Below are positions 21,025-32,812 of a stretch of 64,000 nucleotides of DNA, piece after piece. Every line of letters begins with the position of its first letter. The stretch's first letter is position 1. The notes beneath the pieces are model-generated. The model ran no database searches. It was not told where the DNA came from and worked only from the letters and a program-made list of their open reading frames with translations. The DNA is taken from assembly GCA_033961575.1 (NCBI GenBank), contig CM066737.1, positions 98,732,709 to 98,796,708 on the forward strand. Direction: 5' to 3'. Both the position numbers and the translations under genes were made by a program. This DNA comes from Aselliscus stoliczkanus. Its lineage: Eukaryota > Chordata > Mammalia > Chiroptera > Hipposideridae.

Positions 21025-21188
21025 TTAACCAAGTGCCTACTGTGTGCCAGATATAGTGGTAAATGCTTTCACACTCACTTTATTTAATCTTCAAAACCAT
21101 CCTCTGAATGGGATGTTATTGCCCATTTCAGAGATGGGAAATTTGAAAACTAGACTTTAAGTAACTTGACCATGTTTACAAAGTCCAT
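21025..21188 (-). mobile_element. MIR SINE
   Basis: Antisense MIR: 'aagtgcctactgtgtgccag', 'tatttaatcttcaaaaccat', 'cccatttcagagatgggaaa' and 'taagtaacttgaccat'. Confidence 0.8.
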
Positions 21189-21191
21189 GCC

Positions 21192-21233
<42 letters not shown>

Positions 21234-21241
21234 ATAGATAT
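21192..21241. repeat. (GATA)n microsatellite
   Basis: Nine to ten near-perfect GATA units followed by TAAATAGATATAAAT decay. It directly follows the MIR tail and is likely to be polymorphic. Confidence 0.97.
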
Positions 21242-21287
21242 AAATGAATATAAAGACCATGGCAATTGTTGTGTGCTTATACAATGT

Positions 21288-21755
21288 GGTAGGCAGAATA
21301 ATATCCCCCCCCAAAAAAAATGTCCACATATTAATCGCTGGAACCTGGGAATCTATTGCCTGAATGGTAAAAGGGATTTTCTAGATATGACTAAGCAAAG
21401 AGTAGCTTGGGTTATCCAGGTGAGCCCAATGTAATCATTAGGGTCATTATATAAGAGAGAGGCAGGTGAGTCTGTCAGATAAGGACACATGATGATGGAA
21501 GCAGAGCTCTGAATGATATAGTTGCTGGAAGGAGACCAGAAGCCAAGCAAAGCATGCAGCCTCTAGAAGCTGGAAAGGGCAAGAAAACAGTTTCTCCCCT
21601 AGAGCTCCCAAAAGGAACACGGCCCTGCCAAGATCTTGATTTTACCCACTTAGACCCGTTTTGGGCTCCTGACATCCAGAACTGTAATAATATGAGTTTG
21701 AAGTCACCAAGTTTGTGGTAATTTGTTATAGCAGCCATAAGAAACTGATATACTG
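21288..21755 (+). mobile_element. MaLR-like LTR (solo)
   Basis: Same LTR class as at 6840: 'ggcagaataatatccccccc', 'taaaagggattttctagata', 'aatcattagggtcattatat', 'ggaacacggccctgccaaga', 'ctcctgacatccagaactgt' and 'tttgttatagcagccataag'. Confidence 0.65.
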
Positions 21756-22231
21756 TACAGCCTTTTAGCATCTACATACATTCTTATGTTTAACTATGAG
21801 ATTGTAGGCTCCATGTGGCCTGTTCGTTTTCACATCTTCAGTATCTTTCACAGTGTCATCTGCCTATTGTTCATGCTGGTGATGGTCATTAATGACAATT
21901 GAAATCATATAGAAAACTCAACAGCCATCCAAACCATATCTGACATCGTTCATTTTCATGATAAGAGAAGGGAATTAATTATTATGATTTGAATCAAATT
22001 AGTTGTTTCTTTAATCACCTATGTAAATATTTCTACTACTTTTTCCAAAATCAGAGATCTTTAAATCTTTAATTTTTAAAAAATCAGATGGTTTAGCTGG
22101 GATTAGAAACTGATAGGCTAAGAGATGTTAGCAGGCTTTCCTCAAAGTCCCTCTAGTCCCATCCTTGGGTTAGTTAACCCATCAGAAACCTGCACACTTG
22201 GCCTACCTTCCCCTCACTCTAGCATTGTCTT
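21756..22231. other. No gene recognised
   Basis: 'taactatgagattgtaggct' to 'ttcagtatctttcacagtgt' near 21790-21855 looks like a sense L2 3' fragment. The remainder is unassigned AT-rich sequence. Confidence 0.4.
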
Positions 22232-22246
22232 TACAGAGCAATATTT

Positions 22247-22716
22247 ATTTTTTTAAGATTGTATTGGGGAATTGGGGTAGGGAAACAGACAAGTTGCTGT
22301 CCTTGTGTTCTTCAGTCTAGTTGTGGAGGACGTCGCTTCACTGGCCCATGTTGGTATTATCATTGTGCTCTTCCCCGGTGAGGCAGTCGCTCAGGTGGCA
22401 CACAGCAGCTCACGGCAGCTCATGAAAGCACACACCAGCTGCCGGCCAGCCCCACTGCAGCCTAGACCTTTGCCGGCGACACACGGGAGCCCAGCTCCAG
22501 GTGGAGCTGTTGTTCACCATCTTAGCTGTAGAGGGCGCAGCATCACTGGCCCTCATGTGGGATCCGAACTGGGGCCGTGCTGCTCAGAGCTGGTGTCCCA
22601 AGCCAACCAACTCTTTTTTTTAGAGGGCAGTGTCACTGGCCCTCATATGTGGGATCTGAACCAGGGCCGCTGGCGTCCCAAGCCAGCGCTTAACCAACGT
22701 GCCACTCGGCTGGCTC
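22247..22716 (-). mobile_element. Dimeric bat SINE: short form fused to a headless long form
   Basis: One perfect 15-bp target duplication TACAGAGCAATATTT (22232-22246 and 22717-22731) encloses two SINE units. On the minus strand the 5' unit is a short-form SINE (22716 to about 22613) ending in poly-A. It is followed at once by a long-form body lacking its first ~30 nt of tRNA head (22612 to 22247). There is no separate duplication around the short unit. Confidence 0.88.
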
Positions 22717-22792
22717 TACAGAGCAATATTTTAACACCAAACATTCGCTTCCACTGAGGCCAAGGAAGAGATAAATCAAGAAATCCTAATAG

Positions 22793-22898
22793 GGCCGGCT
22801 GAGTGGTGTGGTGGTTAAGTGCTGGCTTGCGAAGCCAGCGACCCCGGTTCAGGTCCCACATATGAGGGCCAGTGACACTGCCCTTAAAAAAAAAAAAA
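22793..22898 (+). mobile_element. Short-form bat SINE
   Basis: Canonical head with the A box 'gagtggtgtggtggttaag', a GCTGGCTT-GCG-AAGCCAGC hairpin, B box 'ggttcaggtcccac', the block 'gagggccagtgacactgccc' and a poly-A tail. Perfect 15-bp target duplication AAGAAATCCTAATAG at 22778-22792 and 22899-22913, which suggests relative youth. Confidence 0.96.
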
Positions 22899-22913
22899 AA
22901 GAAATCCTAATAG

Positions 22914-23929
22914 ATTTTTTCGGAGGTATAGTGTTTAAACAAATTTTTCTGATGTTAATAAAAACCCCTTAACACAAAGAACCCAGTGATAAATCTCTCT
23001 CAGGTGTCTTCATAAAGATATTGTAGTTTCTATGGAGAAACTAACTGAAGAAAATGTGAATTATAAAGCCTATTGAGTTTCTCTCTCTGACTTTTCCCCC
23101 TAGCCACCAGGAAGCACAGAGCTAAATTTGGTGTGTAAAATCTATAGCTTCTTAGCAAAGAGTGCTTCCTATAGTTTTTCTCCTTTTCTTTTTTGAAAAT
23201 TCTTTTGTTTTTATCTTATGGTCATTCTTTTATAATATCACCTAGCCTGCCTCCAACCATTTTTGATGGTTAGAAGAATATAAATGAATCAATAAATACT
23301 ATATTTAACCACATTCTAATTTTCATATTTATCACTGTCTCGATGAACATCCAAGTTTTTCAAGAGCCATGTTGCTCATATGCCATGGAACAATAAACTA
23401 GCAAATCACCAGACACCTGCAGGCTGAAAGGGTACAGAGAGGACAAATTTAACAACAAGGTCCTGGGGATAAGCACAGAGAAAATGACTTCTACACAGTA
23501 GGAAAGATATTCAGATAACACTCAACCTAAAAGATGTCCATTTTCTGCTGAAAACCAAGATGGGCTAAAAATATTTGTGGAGGTCTACTAAGAACATTAG
23601 GTTGAAATAGAGAAATAAAATTCAGACGTTTGGACTTTGAACAATTCAGACAGAGGCGGAAAGGGCTCTAGAGTTAATATCAGGTCTGGTATAAGGCGTT
23701 GACCAGTCTGTGATGTCTTTAGACACAATAGACAGTGAGAGATAGTAATTAACCAGTTCTATAAAAGAAGACACCCAACCAGACAGGAAGAAGCCTGAGA
23801 CATTTCAATCAGTCATTCCTACGTAAGGCCCTCACTAACTCCTGAGACAAGACAGATTGGGAGGTAACCGCAAAAACCAAACCATACTTACAGTTGTACA
23901 TATTCTTATAGCCCAACTCATTTCAGTCC
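22914..23929. other. No gene recognised
   Basis: AT-rich, mostly single-copy-looking. No coding signature on either strand. Confidence 0.4.
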
Positions 23930-24362
23930 AGGAAACATTTATTTGATGCCTCTTTGTTGCTAAATACTGCACTAGGAACATGGAAATAAAAAGATGAATA
24001 ATACATGGTCTGGGCCAAAAAAGAGCTCACATTGTAGTGAGAAGACAGATATATGAATAAATAATTATAAGGTTCCATGAGAGTTACAAATAGAATAGAA
24101 TGTATGAAATAAGATGCCAAACACAAAAGAAAGGAGATGAGATAGAACACGATTTATGAAGAAAGACACTTTGTTTTTGAGGCAGCAAAGGGACAGAAGA
24201 GAACTCCAGGCAGAGGACAAAATATAGGAAAAGTCATGGAAGCATAAAATAGTATGTCTGGTTCGGGGAAAAAAATGCAAAAATGAAGGTAGAAGTGGGT
24301 AGTGGGTAGAAGTTAGGGCAGATTAAGGTTTCTGAGGAGGGAAATGGCATGACCAGTTTTTA
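23930..24362 (-). mobile_element. L2 LINE 3' fragment, antisense
   Basis: Antisense L2 blocks: 'acatttatttgatgcctctt', 'actgcactaggaacatggaa', 'aagagctcacattgtagtga', 'ccaggcagaggacaaaatat' and 'aaatggcatgaccag'. Confidence 0.7.
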
Positions 24363-24367
24363 CTTTT

Positions 24368-24469
24368 TTTTTTTGAGGGCAGTGTCACTGACCCTCATGT
24401 GTGGGACCCGAACCGGGGCCGCTGGCTTCCCAAGCGAGCGCTTAACCACCGCACCACTCGGCCGGCCCC
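24368..24469 (-). mobile_element. Short-form bat SINE
   Basis: Antisense short form: poly-T, 'gagggcagtgtcactgaccc', 'gggacccgaaccggggccgc', then the GGCCGGCCC head. A short duplication TACTTTT is seen at 24361 and 24470. It lies at the end of the L2 fragment. Confidence 0.92.
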
Positions 24470-24476
24470 TACTTTT

Positions 24477-26460
24477 AAAAGTTTCCTCTGGAACAATAGT
24501 GGACTAGGTTGTTTCAGACCAACAATCTTGCTGAGAACAATTAGAAAAGCTGGGGAACAAACAAACTTTAGGTTGAATGAATCGAAGAACTACCAAGGCA
24601 GTGAGAATTTGCAGAGTCAAGATCCAGAAGAAGATGGAAATTAAGAGACTTGAGACAGGCATTTGGGAATACTTTTATCATTAAGGCGATTGTCAACCAC
24701 AAAAGTGAAAGCAGCAGCTGAGAGGCCAAAAAGCTAAGCATAACAGGGGGACATAAATTGGAGTTCAGACTGCCCAGGAAAAGGGACTCTGGTGAATATC
24801 TGAAGCTGTCAGTCAGGATCACAAAGTGCTACACTCTAGGAGGAGGGGTGAACTGGAAATAAACAGTCCTCCAAAGGATTAAAGCATAGCTTTAGGTCAT
24901 CTCAATTCCTGGCTGGAGAAAGATGATCATCCCCAAACCCAGTTACCTAACAAATTTTTGTATCATACAGAGCATCAGAACATCTATACCATTTTTACTG
25001 CAAATATCTGGCACTCAATCAAAAGTAATCAGACATTTAAGGAGATAAGATGTAACTAGAAATGATTATTTTTTTAAAGACAATAGTAAGAGACCCACAG
25101 GGAATCCAGAGAATGAAGTTATAAGATACAGACTTTAAAAATGGTCCTGATAATATGTTCAAGAAATTAAATTACAGGTGGAGAATTTTGGCAGAGAACT
25201 GGAAACTAGACAAAAGAAACTACACTACAGTATCCATAATTTGGACTACATTACAATTCAGAGTTTTACATCATTAAAAGAGTGAACAGAAATCCACATA
25301 CCAGGGGAAAATGTTTTTCAACACATATAAATGGTAAAGGATTTAAACTCAGAGTATAGTTTTAAAAGAAGAACAGGGCCGGCCGAGTAGTGCGGTGGTT
25401 AAGCACTGGCTTGGGAAGCCAGTGGCCCCGGTTTGGTCCCATATGTGAGGGCCAGGGACACTGCCCTCAAAAAAAAAAAAAAAAAAGAAGAAGAAGAAGC
25501 AACAAAGAAGGAGAAAGGAGACAGGGGAGAAAGAGGGAGAGAAAGGAAGACTTCCACAAATTTGTAAACAAAAGACAATACAATGGAAAATGGGCCAAAA
25601 GACTTGAATAAGTATTTCCAAAAAGTGGATATCCAAATAATTAATAAACAGGCAAATGTCCCCAATCATATCAGTCACCAGGAAAATACAAATTAAAACC
25701 ACCATGGGATACAGCTACATAGTTAATAAAAGGGCTAAAATTGAAAAGACTTAACAATGTCAAGGATTGGCAAGGATGTGAGTACCTGAAACTCCCGTAC
25801 ACTGCTGGTGGGCATGTAAATTGGTGCTGCCACTTTGGGGAACTATTTGGCTTCTACCATAGCCAAACATATGCATTCCTATAACCCAGAACTCTCACTC
25901 TTAGGTACATACATAACTAACAGAAACGAGCATATATGTGCACCAAAAGACATTTCAAGAATATTTACAGCAGCACTGCTTTTAATAACCCCAAACTAGA
26001 AATACCCATGTGTTCATCGATGTTAGAAGGATAAATAAATTGTGGCACGCTCATATAGTACAATATTATACAGCAATAGAAAATGAATGAACTACATCTA
26101 TACACAATGACATGAAGCTCACAAACATAATGTTGCATGAAAGCAACCAGACACAAAAGAATATGTATGGTTTATTCCATTTATTCAAAGTTCAAAAACA
26201 GGAAAAAACAAATCTATGGTTTAAAATTTTAGGATATTGGCTACCTTTGCACGAGGAGTAAGCGACTGGGAATTTGCATGAGGGGCCCTTTTAGGGTGTT
26301 AGTAAAATCTATTTCCTGATCTAGTTGGCTATTGTATGTGGGTCTGTGCCCTCTGAAAATTCATCAAGCTGTGTACTTATGATTTGAGCATTTTTAAATG
26401 TTATATGTATTGATTGAAAAAGTTAATTTTAACAAAGTACATTTATAAGCACAGCAGCAA
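24477..26460 (+). mobile_element. Old L1 (L1M type), sense, in pieces
   Basis: The first part (to ~25250) resembles the 5' region of L1M elements: 'accaacaatcttgctgagaa', 'gagacccacagggaatccag' and 'gttcaagaaattaaatta'. From ~25270 it reads the ORF2 C-terminal region and 3' UTR: 'aatgggccaaaagacttgaa', 'tggcaaggatgtgagtacct', 'cgtacactgctggtgggcat' and 'gaaaatgaatgaactacatc'. The central ORF2 is missing, so this is one internally deleted copy or two abutting copies. A SINE interrupts it. Confidence 0.75.
25376..25483 (+). mobile_element. Short-form bat SINE inside L1
   Basis: Starts GGGCCGGCCGAGTAGTGCGG, with the hairpin GCACTGGCTT-GGG-AAGCCAGTGG, and ends 'gacactgccctc' plus a poly-A tail grading into (AAG)n. 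The 3' (GAA)n makes the duplication (AAAAGAAGAAC-like) hard to bound. Confidence 0.93.
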
Positions 26461-27229
26461 TAAGATTAAAATAATCAACAAATTTGGAAAAATTTTAGAA
26501 TTAACAAAAAAGTATAGCATGTGTCAATATTAGCATTTAATGCATAAATAAATCACTGCTTTTATGCATTTTTGCTTTCTTTTCTTTATTGACATAAATT
26601 TAATTTCACTTCAAGTACTAAAGCAATTTAAAGATAGCTTAGTGTTCTCAAATTTGCACCCAGGATGTTGAGTGTGAGGCCATATTAAAAACCCACAAAT
26701 AGTAGATCTGTCTAACCTTGTTGGAGTTCTGAGTTTAAAGCAATTTTCTCAGAAGCCAAGCTTAAAATATTTAAGAAAGCTATTTCAACAACTCTGGGTT
26801 TGAAATTTAGATTAGAAGTGTTGAAGCACAAAATTAAAAAGTAAATAATAAATCTTTTAGACTTCTGATTCAAGATAATTGAGTGAACATAGACATTTCT
26901 CCTTCTTATAAAAACCATTGAAGAAGAAATAGGAAAATATCCATTGCACAGTCTATTGGGAGTCTGTGATGGGTGTCAGCAAGAGACCAGGAAAAAAAAT
27001 ATCTCCGAGCTATAAATTCAGTCAGACCAGACTGACAGTGACACCCGTACGAGCTGGGAAGTACAGGAAAAGCAAAGACCTTCCAAGGAGACTTCTCCCA
27101 GTAAAATCTCGGCATAACCACAAAGTTAGAGACAGTGGGGCTGAGAGAAGTTGGCAGTGGGCATTCAGCGAAGGATATTGGTTGGGGGAGGATTGAGTTA
27201 ATTATATTCCTCTGTGGCATGCTGTCATC
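26461..27229. other. No gene recognised
   Basis: AT-rich. A minus-strand frame at 26906-27220 (104 codons) overlaps a plus frame and has no recognisable domain. Part of 26860-27190 may be L1 5' sequence ('attgagtgaacatagacatt'), not certain. Confidence 0.35.
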
Positions 27230-27410
27230 ATTGGTCCATACAGGTCCAGCTCTTGCTGTATTTTATTTTATTTATCCCTTTAATCTCATTCCTCACTCTC
27301 ATTTACATGCCCTCCTTAATTTTTTAAAGATATCCATGTGGCTGTGGACAACTGGTCAGATGCTTCCATTTCTGTACAATATTCCATGAGATGCACCCTT
27401 GACAATTTTT

Positions 27411-27508
27411 TTTTGAGGGCAGTGTCACTGGCCCTCATATGTGGGACCTGAACCAGGACCACTGGTGTCCCAAGCCAGCTCTTAACCAGTGCGCCACTCC
27501 ACTGGCCG
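27411..27508 (-). mobile_element. Short-form bat SINE inside L1
   Basis: Antisense short form with 'gagggcagtgtcactggccc' and a head ending 'cactggccgg'. The flanks GACAATTTTTTT and GACGTTTTTTTA may be a decayed duplication. Confidence 0.9.
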
Positions 27509-28772
27509 GACGTTTTTTTAAACTTGCTTCCCCAAAGGTGCACATTGGATTATCCTCTACTCCCCCTACAAATAATGCTGTGATGAGCGTCTTTGAATGT
27601 GGCCGCTTTACAGACTTCTGTGAGAATTCTCTGGAATATATATCCAAAAGTGGAATTTCTGGGTTACAATATATATAGATGTTTTATTTGGCTAAAAGCC
27701 GCCTTACTACTCTCTAGAATGGCTGCCACAGACTACAGCCCTGTCTCTCCAGTGATGTAGAATGGCTCTTATTTCCCCACAGGCTGATTGTTATCCACCT
27801 TTTTAATTGTTTGCCAACCTGATAGGTGCAAAGTGATATCACTTGTTTTACTTTTCATTTCTCTAATGACTAATTACTAATGATTTAGAGCACATCTTTA
27901 TTTACCTGATATAGTCACTTGCTGTCCTCGTCTATGAATTGCTACTTCTTTTCCTTTTGCTTATTTTTCTACTAGAGTACAGTTTTCTTGCTTATTTGCA
28001 GGCGTTTCTCATTAGTTTGACACTGCAAATATTTTTCTCCCTGTCTATCAGGTATCTGACTGTTTACTTTGTCCATATTTTCTTCATTGAAGAGAAATCC
28101 TTCATTTTATATAATTAAATTTGACTTTATAGCATTATCTTTCACATTTAGTTCTTTCATGTATCTGGAGTTCACTTTAGATAGTAAGTAGGGTTCCAGT
28201 TTTCTTTCTTCTCCATATAGTAAGCTGTTTTTCCCAATACCATCTGCTAAACAGTCCATCCTTTTCCCATTGATTTCCAGTGCCACTTTCATCATATATT
28301 AAATTCCCATACATACAAGGTCTGTCTGAGTTCTCTGTTCCATTCCATTGATCTATTTGTTCTTACATCAGTACCATATATATTTTTCTTGCTATGATTT
28401 TGTAGTATACCTTAATATCTGAATGGGTGACTCTCTGTGCTTCCTTTTCAAAATTGATTTAGGTAGTTGCAGAACTTTATTCTTCCATACTAGTTTAAAG
28501 TTATTGAATATCTCAAAAACATCCAGAATGATTCTCGATTTGCGTTACATTTTATACTTAATGAACATAAACAATTATTTCACAATAATTATATAATTTA
28601 TTTTAATTATTTACAGGTGACAGACATTTCAATAAAATATAATCATCCAATCTTAGAGCAAGAACTGTCTCCCCATTTAGTCTGATCTTTTCTGTCCTTT
28701 AACACAGCTTTAAATTTTTTTCCCATAAAGGTGTTGTATATTTTTGATTATGTTAATTCCTAGATACATTAG

Positions 28773-28982
28773 AGTAAGTGTCAGCATATTTTTTTCTGTA
28801 AAGGGCCAGATAGTAAATATTTTATGCTTTGCAGGCCATAAGGGCTCTGTTTAAATTACTCAAGTCTGCCATTGTTGCATGTACACAATTTTAACAGGTG
28901 TGATTAGTGCTCCAATAAAATTTTATTTACAAAAACAGATGGTTGGCTGGATTTGCCCATAGGCCATAGTGTGTCAAACCCA
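28773..28982 (+). repeat. hAT-like medium-reiteration repeat (copy 2 of 3)
   Basis: 'aagggccagatagtaaatat', 'gctttgcaggccataagggc', 'ccaataaaattttatttac' and 'ggctggatttgcccatagg' match the copy at 32590-32812 in inverse orientation. Confidence 0.65.
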
Positions 28983-29277
28983 GTTTTATGGGGATTTTGT
29001 TTTGTTTTCTTGGTTGGTTTGTTGGACATATTTGGTATTTTCTTTTTGAGCTATGTTTTGGTTTTGCTATTATAAGTGGTATCTTTTTAAGAAATCATTT
29101 CTGGATTATTGTTAGTATAGAGAAAAGCTATTGATTTCATAAGTTGATCTTGTGTTTGGCAAGCTTGTTTCTTGATTCTATTGGTTTTTCTAAGTAGATA
29201 TTTATGTCATCTACAGATAATAATAGCTTTATTGCTTATCTTCCAATTTTTATAAACTTCTTCTGTTTTTCTTTCTT

Positions 29278-29385
29278 TTTTTTTTTTTTTTGAGGGCAGT
29301 GTCACTGGCCCTCACATGTGGGACCCGAACCCAGGCTGCTGGACTTCCAAGCCAGCGCTTAACCACCACACCACTCAGCCGGCCC
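29278..29385 (-). mobile_element. Short-form bat SINE inside L1
   Basis: Antisense short form ending in the CAGCCGGCCC head. Perfect 15-bp duplication CTGTTTTTCTTTCTT at 29263-29277 and 29386-29400. The host L1 text resumes exactly after the second copy. Confidence 0.96.
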
Positions 29386-29472
29386 CTGTTTTTCTTTCTT
29401 ATAACTGCAGGTCCCAGTATTATGTTCAATACTAGCTGTGATGGACACGTTCTTTCCTGGTTCCTGATCTTA

Positions 29473-29565
29473 TATAGATGATGTATTACAGAATTGTACA
29501 TCTTAAATCTATGTAACTTTGCTAGCAATTGTCACCCCAATAAACTTTAATTTAAAAAATGTTTC
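29473..29565 (+). mobile_element. L1 3' UTR end, sense
   Basis: 'gatgatgtattacagaattg', 'tacatcttaaatctatgtaa' and 'attgtcaccccaataaactt' form the inverse complement of the 3' UTR seen at 30047-30200. It is inserted in the older antisense L1. Confidence 0.75.
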
Positions 29566-30046
29566 TCTAAAATTATTCAATTAAATATAGTATTTGCTTT
29601 AGGAGATTGATATATAACTTTTACCATAATAAAGAAAGTTCTTTTTTATTCCTAGTTTGTGAAGACTCACATCATAAAAAGATTCTGAATTATCAAATGC
29701 ATTTTTTCCATCAACTGAGAGAATAATATTCTTTCCCTCCATTAGGATTTTGACATCCACATTTATAAGTGAGATAGGCCCATAAATAATTTTTCTTTTT
29801 CTATATTATCCATGTTCAGTTTTGGAAACAGAGTTCACTAGCCTGATAATATAAAATAGATATGTTTTCTATCTTCCAGAACAACATATCTAAGATTAAA
29901 ACTAACTATTCCTTTAGGATTTAGTAGAAATTACCTATAAAAATATATAATCCTCAGAAGGAAAAGGGAGTTTTTTTGTTTGTTTGTTTGTTTTGTTTTT
30001 TTAGCTGTCCAATATCTAGAAACACTGCGTTAGCAGGGTTTTCATT

Positions 30047-30200
30047 GATCTTTTTAAAAATTAAATTCATTGGGGTGACAATAGTTAGTAAAATTAATAG
30101 GTTTCAAGTGTACAATTCTGTAATACATCATCTGTATATCACATTGTGTGCTCACCACCCACCCAGAATCAATTCTCCTTCCATAATCATATATTTGACC
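30047..30200 (-). mobile_element. L1 3' UTR fragment carrying the MITE empty site
   Basis: Antisense 3' UTR: 'tcattggggtgacaatagtt', 'aggtttcaagtgtacaattc', 'tgtaatacatcatctgtata' and 'agaatcaattctccttccat'. It is homologous to 12910-13110 but lacks the MITE; a single TA at 30124-30125 marks the site. Confidence 0.85.
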
Positions 30201-31390
30201 CTGGAAAGGGAGTTGTTAATTGCCATATTTTTTTTTACTGCTTCCTGCTCTTTTTCACCAACTTCTTAAGTGAATTTTAGTATTTAAAATTTTTTTCCAG
30301 AAAATAATCTACTCTTCTAGTTTTCAAATTTAATTGCTTAGTTATTCATTATGCTTTCATTATTTTTAGTCTCTATTTTATGCATAGTTTTAAAATTTCT
30401 TCACTTGAAAATGTAGCTCATTTCATTTCAACATTTCTCATTTCTTGACAAATGCATTAAAAGCTATAAATTTCCCTCTAAGTGAGGACACTGCTTTGTG
30501 TCCCACAAAATTTGACAAGTAGTGTTTTCATTGTAATTCACTCAACTTTCATTTTAGTGCTTTACTTATTAACCATAGGGGATTTTAGTATGCTATTCAG
30601 TTTCTAGTCCCACAGGAATTTTTAGCAATTCTTTTATTTCATGTTCTTATTTTATTATATTATTATAGGAGAACATAGGTTTTTAATATTGGTACTTTGG
30701 AATTTATTGAGGCTTTTTTGTGGCCTATTACATTGTCAGTTTTTGAAAATGTGCTCAGAAACAATGTGTTCAGTTGAATTTAATTAATATCTAATGACTG
30801 AAAATGATTAATTTATTCAGACCTCCCATGTCTCAGCTTGTTTTTGATTGCTTGATGTATCAATTTTAGAAGAGTGTATTCAGACACCTAAATAAATTAT
30901 TGCTGAATAATTTATCTCCCCCCATAATGTTATAAGTAGTTGCTTTATACATTTTGAGGCTATAGTGTTAGATAATATACATTCATGATTCTTTTTCCTT
31001 CTGATTCTATTGTAACTTTTACATGTATACAAAGACCTTTTTACCCCTTATGAGACTTTTTGCTTTAATTCTATTTTATCAGATATGAAGACTGTTGTCC
31101 CAGATGCTGTTGGCTCATATCTACTTGCTATATCATTTCATCCTTTTTATTTTCAAGCTTTCTGTGCCTTTTTGTTTTAGGTAGATCATGTATTGTTTAA
31201 TCTTCTTTTTAAGTTCAGTTTAATGTTCTCTGGCTTTTAATAATGAGTTTAGAACATTTATATTGATTACAGTTACTCTTGTATTAAGACATTTCTGCTC
31301 TCGTATTTTACATTATCCATCTATTGTCTCTCTTTTCTTTTTTCCTGTTTTCTCCTTCACTACTTACCAATGATAGATCAAGTTTTCTTT

Positions 31391-32589
31391 TGGAGGGGGG
31401 ATTAAGGTAGCTGTTTCACATCCCTTAATTAATTATTCAGCTAAGCAGGTCTTGAAGTGGATCTAAAAGATAGCTTCAGAAGTGGATATAAAAAATCAAC
31501 CATGAAGAATCTTCACAAGTGAGAGGAAAGGATGGAAACCAGGGAATTACCAGAAAAAAATAAACTCTCTGGGCTGAAGTGGGAGCCCTAGGCAGTCATG
31601 AATTGATGCCTCTGGGAATGGCAGCAGCCTGCAGTGGGCAGGCAAACACAGTAGGAATTAGATTGAGGTAGAGTCTTTAAGTTCTTCTCTTACCCTTTGC
31701 CCACATTCTCTCAATATGATCATGTCCCTTCACACACAAACTGAGAGCAGCCTACAGTGACAGTGTCAGTGGGGCTCTTTCAAAGTAGCACAAAAGCAGC
31801 CTTGTAGTAACGAGTTGATAAATAGATTGGCCAGGGCCACACAGGCAGTCACCCCTCCCTTCTTCCTCTCTAAATTCCCAGGCTGGTAGACTACAATTTA
31901 AGGAGACCACCACCTCCCAGTGTGGCGTCTTTAAGTAATTACAGAAAAGATTTAGAAGAATTAGAAGAGTTGCCTTGTGGAGTGATAGCAAATGGGGGTG
32001 GTCAGCATTAGTTCTGTGGTTTCTGAGGATCCCAGTCTTGGGTTCATCCAATCTTCTCTCCCTAAAATCATCATGAGGGACATAAACAACTAGACCCTGG
32101 GCCTCATCCATTCGTAATATACATTACTGGAGAGAGTAGCTGGTACCCAAGGAACATGGCCACGCTGGCCAAAAATAATTTTATCTCTGAGTAACGTGAC
32201 ACCTACAAAAGTAAGACAGCAAATTAAACAATGTATACTACATGAAACAAGAACATATGGTATATTAAATACCCTCAAATAGATAAGAAAGGTTATTTAA
32301 ATTATGAAAAAGTAAAAGGAAGACTTTAAAAAGAACCAAGTGAAAATATTAAGTACCAAAAATATAATCATAGCAATAAAGATCTTAATAGCTAGGATAC
32401 ATGGCAGGATAGACCCAGATAAAGACCAAATTACTGAACTAGATATCAGATTGGAGTATGCTGCCATAAAACAACAGAAAAGAATAAGAAAAATGAAATT
32501 GTAAAATTATAAAATAAAAGTCAACTGATATAGAGGTTTAAAGTGACAAAATCCTGATAATAAGAGGCTCAGAATGAAAAGAGAAATAT
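31391..32589. other. No gene recognised; possible L1 5' sequence at the right end
   Basis: 31450-32250 is unassigned; a 119-codon minus frame (31752-32111) has no recognisable domain. 32300-32580 is A-rich and resembles the adenine-rich 5' regions of L1M elements. Confidence 0.35.
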
Positions 32590-32812
32590 GTTTGGAGTCA
32601 GCATACTACAGTCTGCAGGACAAATCCAGCCTATTTTTGCAAATAAAGTTTTAGTAGAACACAGCTACGCCCATTACATATTGTCTATGACTCTTTGCAT
32701 GCTACCATGGTAGATTGAATAGTTGCTACAAGACCATATAGCCCCAAAGCTTGAAATATTTACTATCTGGCCCTTTACTGAAAAGTTTGCTGATCCCTGC
32801 TCTAAGGTACCT
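32590..32812 (-). repeat. hAT-like medium-reiteration repeat (copy 3 of 3)
   Basis: 'caggacaaatccagcctatt', 'tttgcaaataaagttttagt', 'attgtctatgactctttgca', 'atatttactatctggccctt' and 'gtttgctgatccctgctct' are the antisense of the copies at 1935 and 28773. Confidence 0.7.

Larger units (their letters stand above)
27230..31390 (-). mobile_element. Old L1 ORF2 region, about 4 kb, with nested insertions
   Basis: Long antisense L1 ORF2 text: 'ccaaaagtggaatttctggg', 'gtgcaaagtgatatcacttg', 'tttgacactgcaaatatttt', 'tttttcccaataccatctgc', 'ccattccattgatctatttg', 'ttatgttaattcctagatac', 'ttttatcagatatgaagact'. It is interrupted by two SINEs, a hAT-like repeat and two L1 3' UTR fragments, listed separately. 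Divergence and stop density mark it as ancient. Confidence 0.75.
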
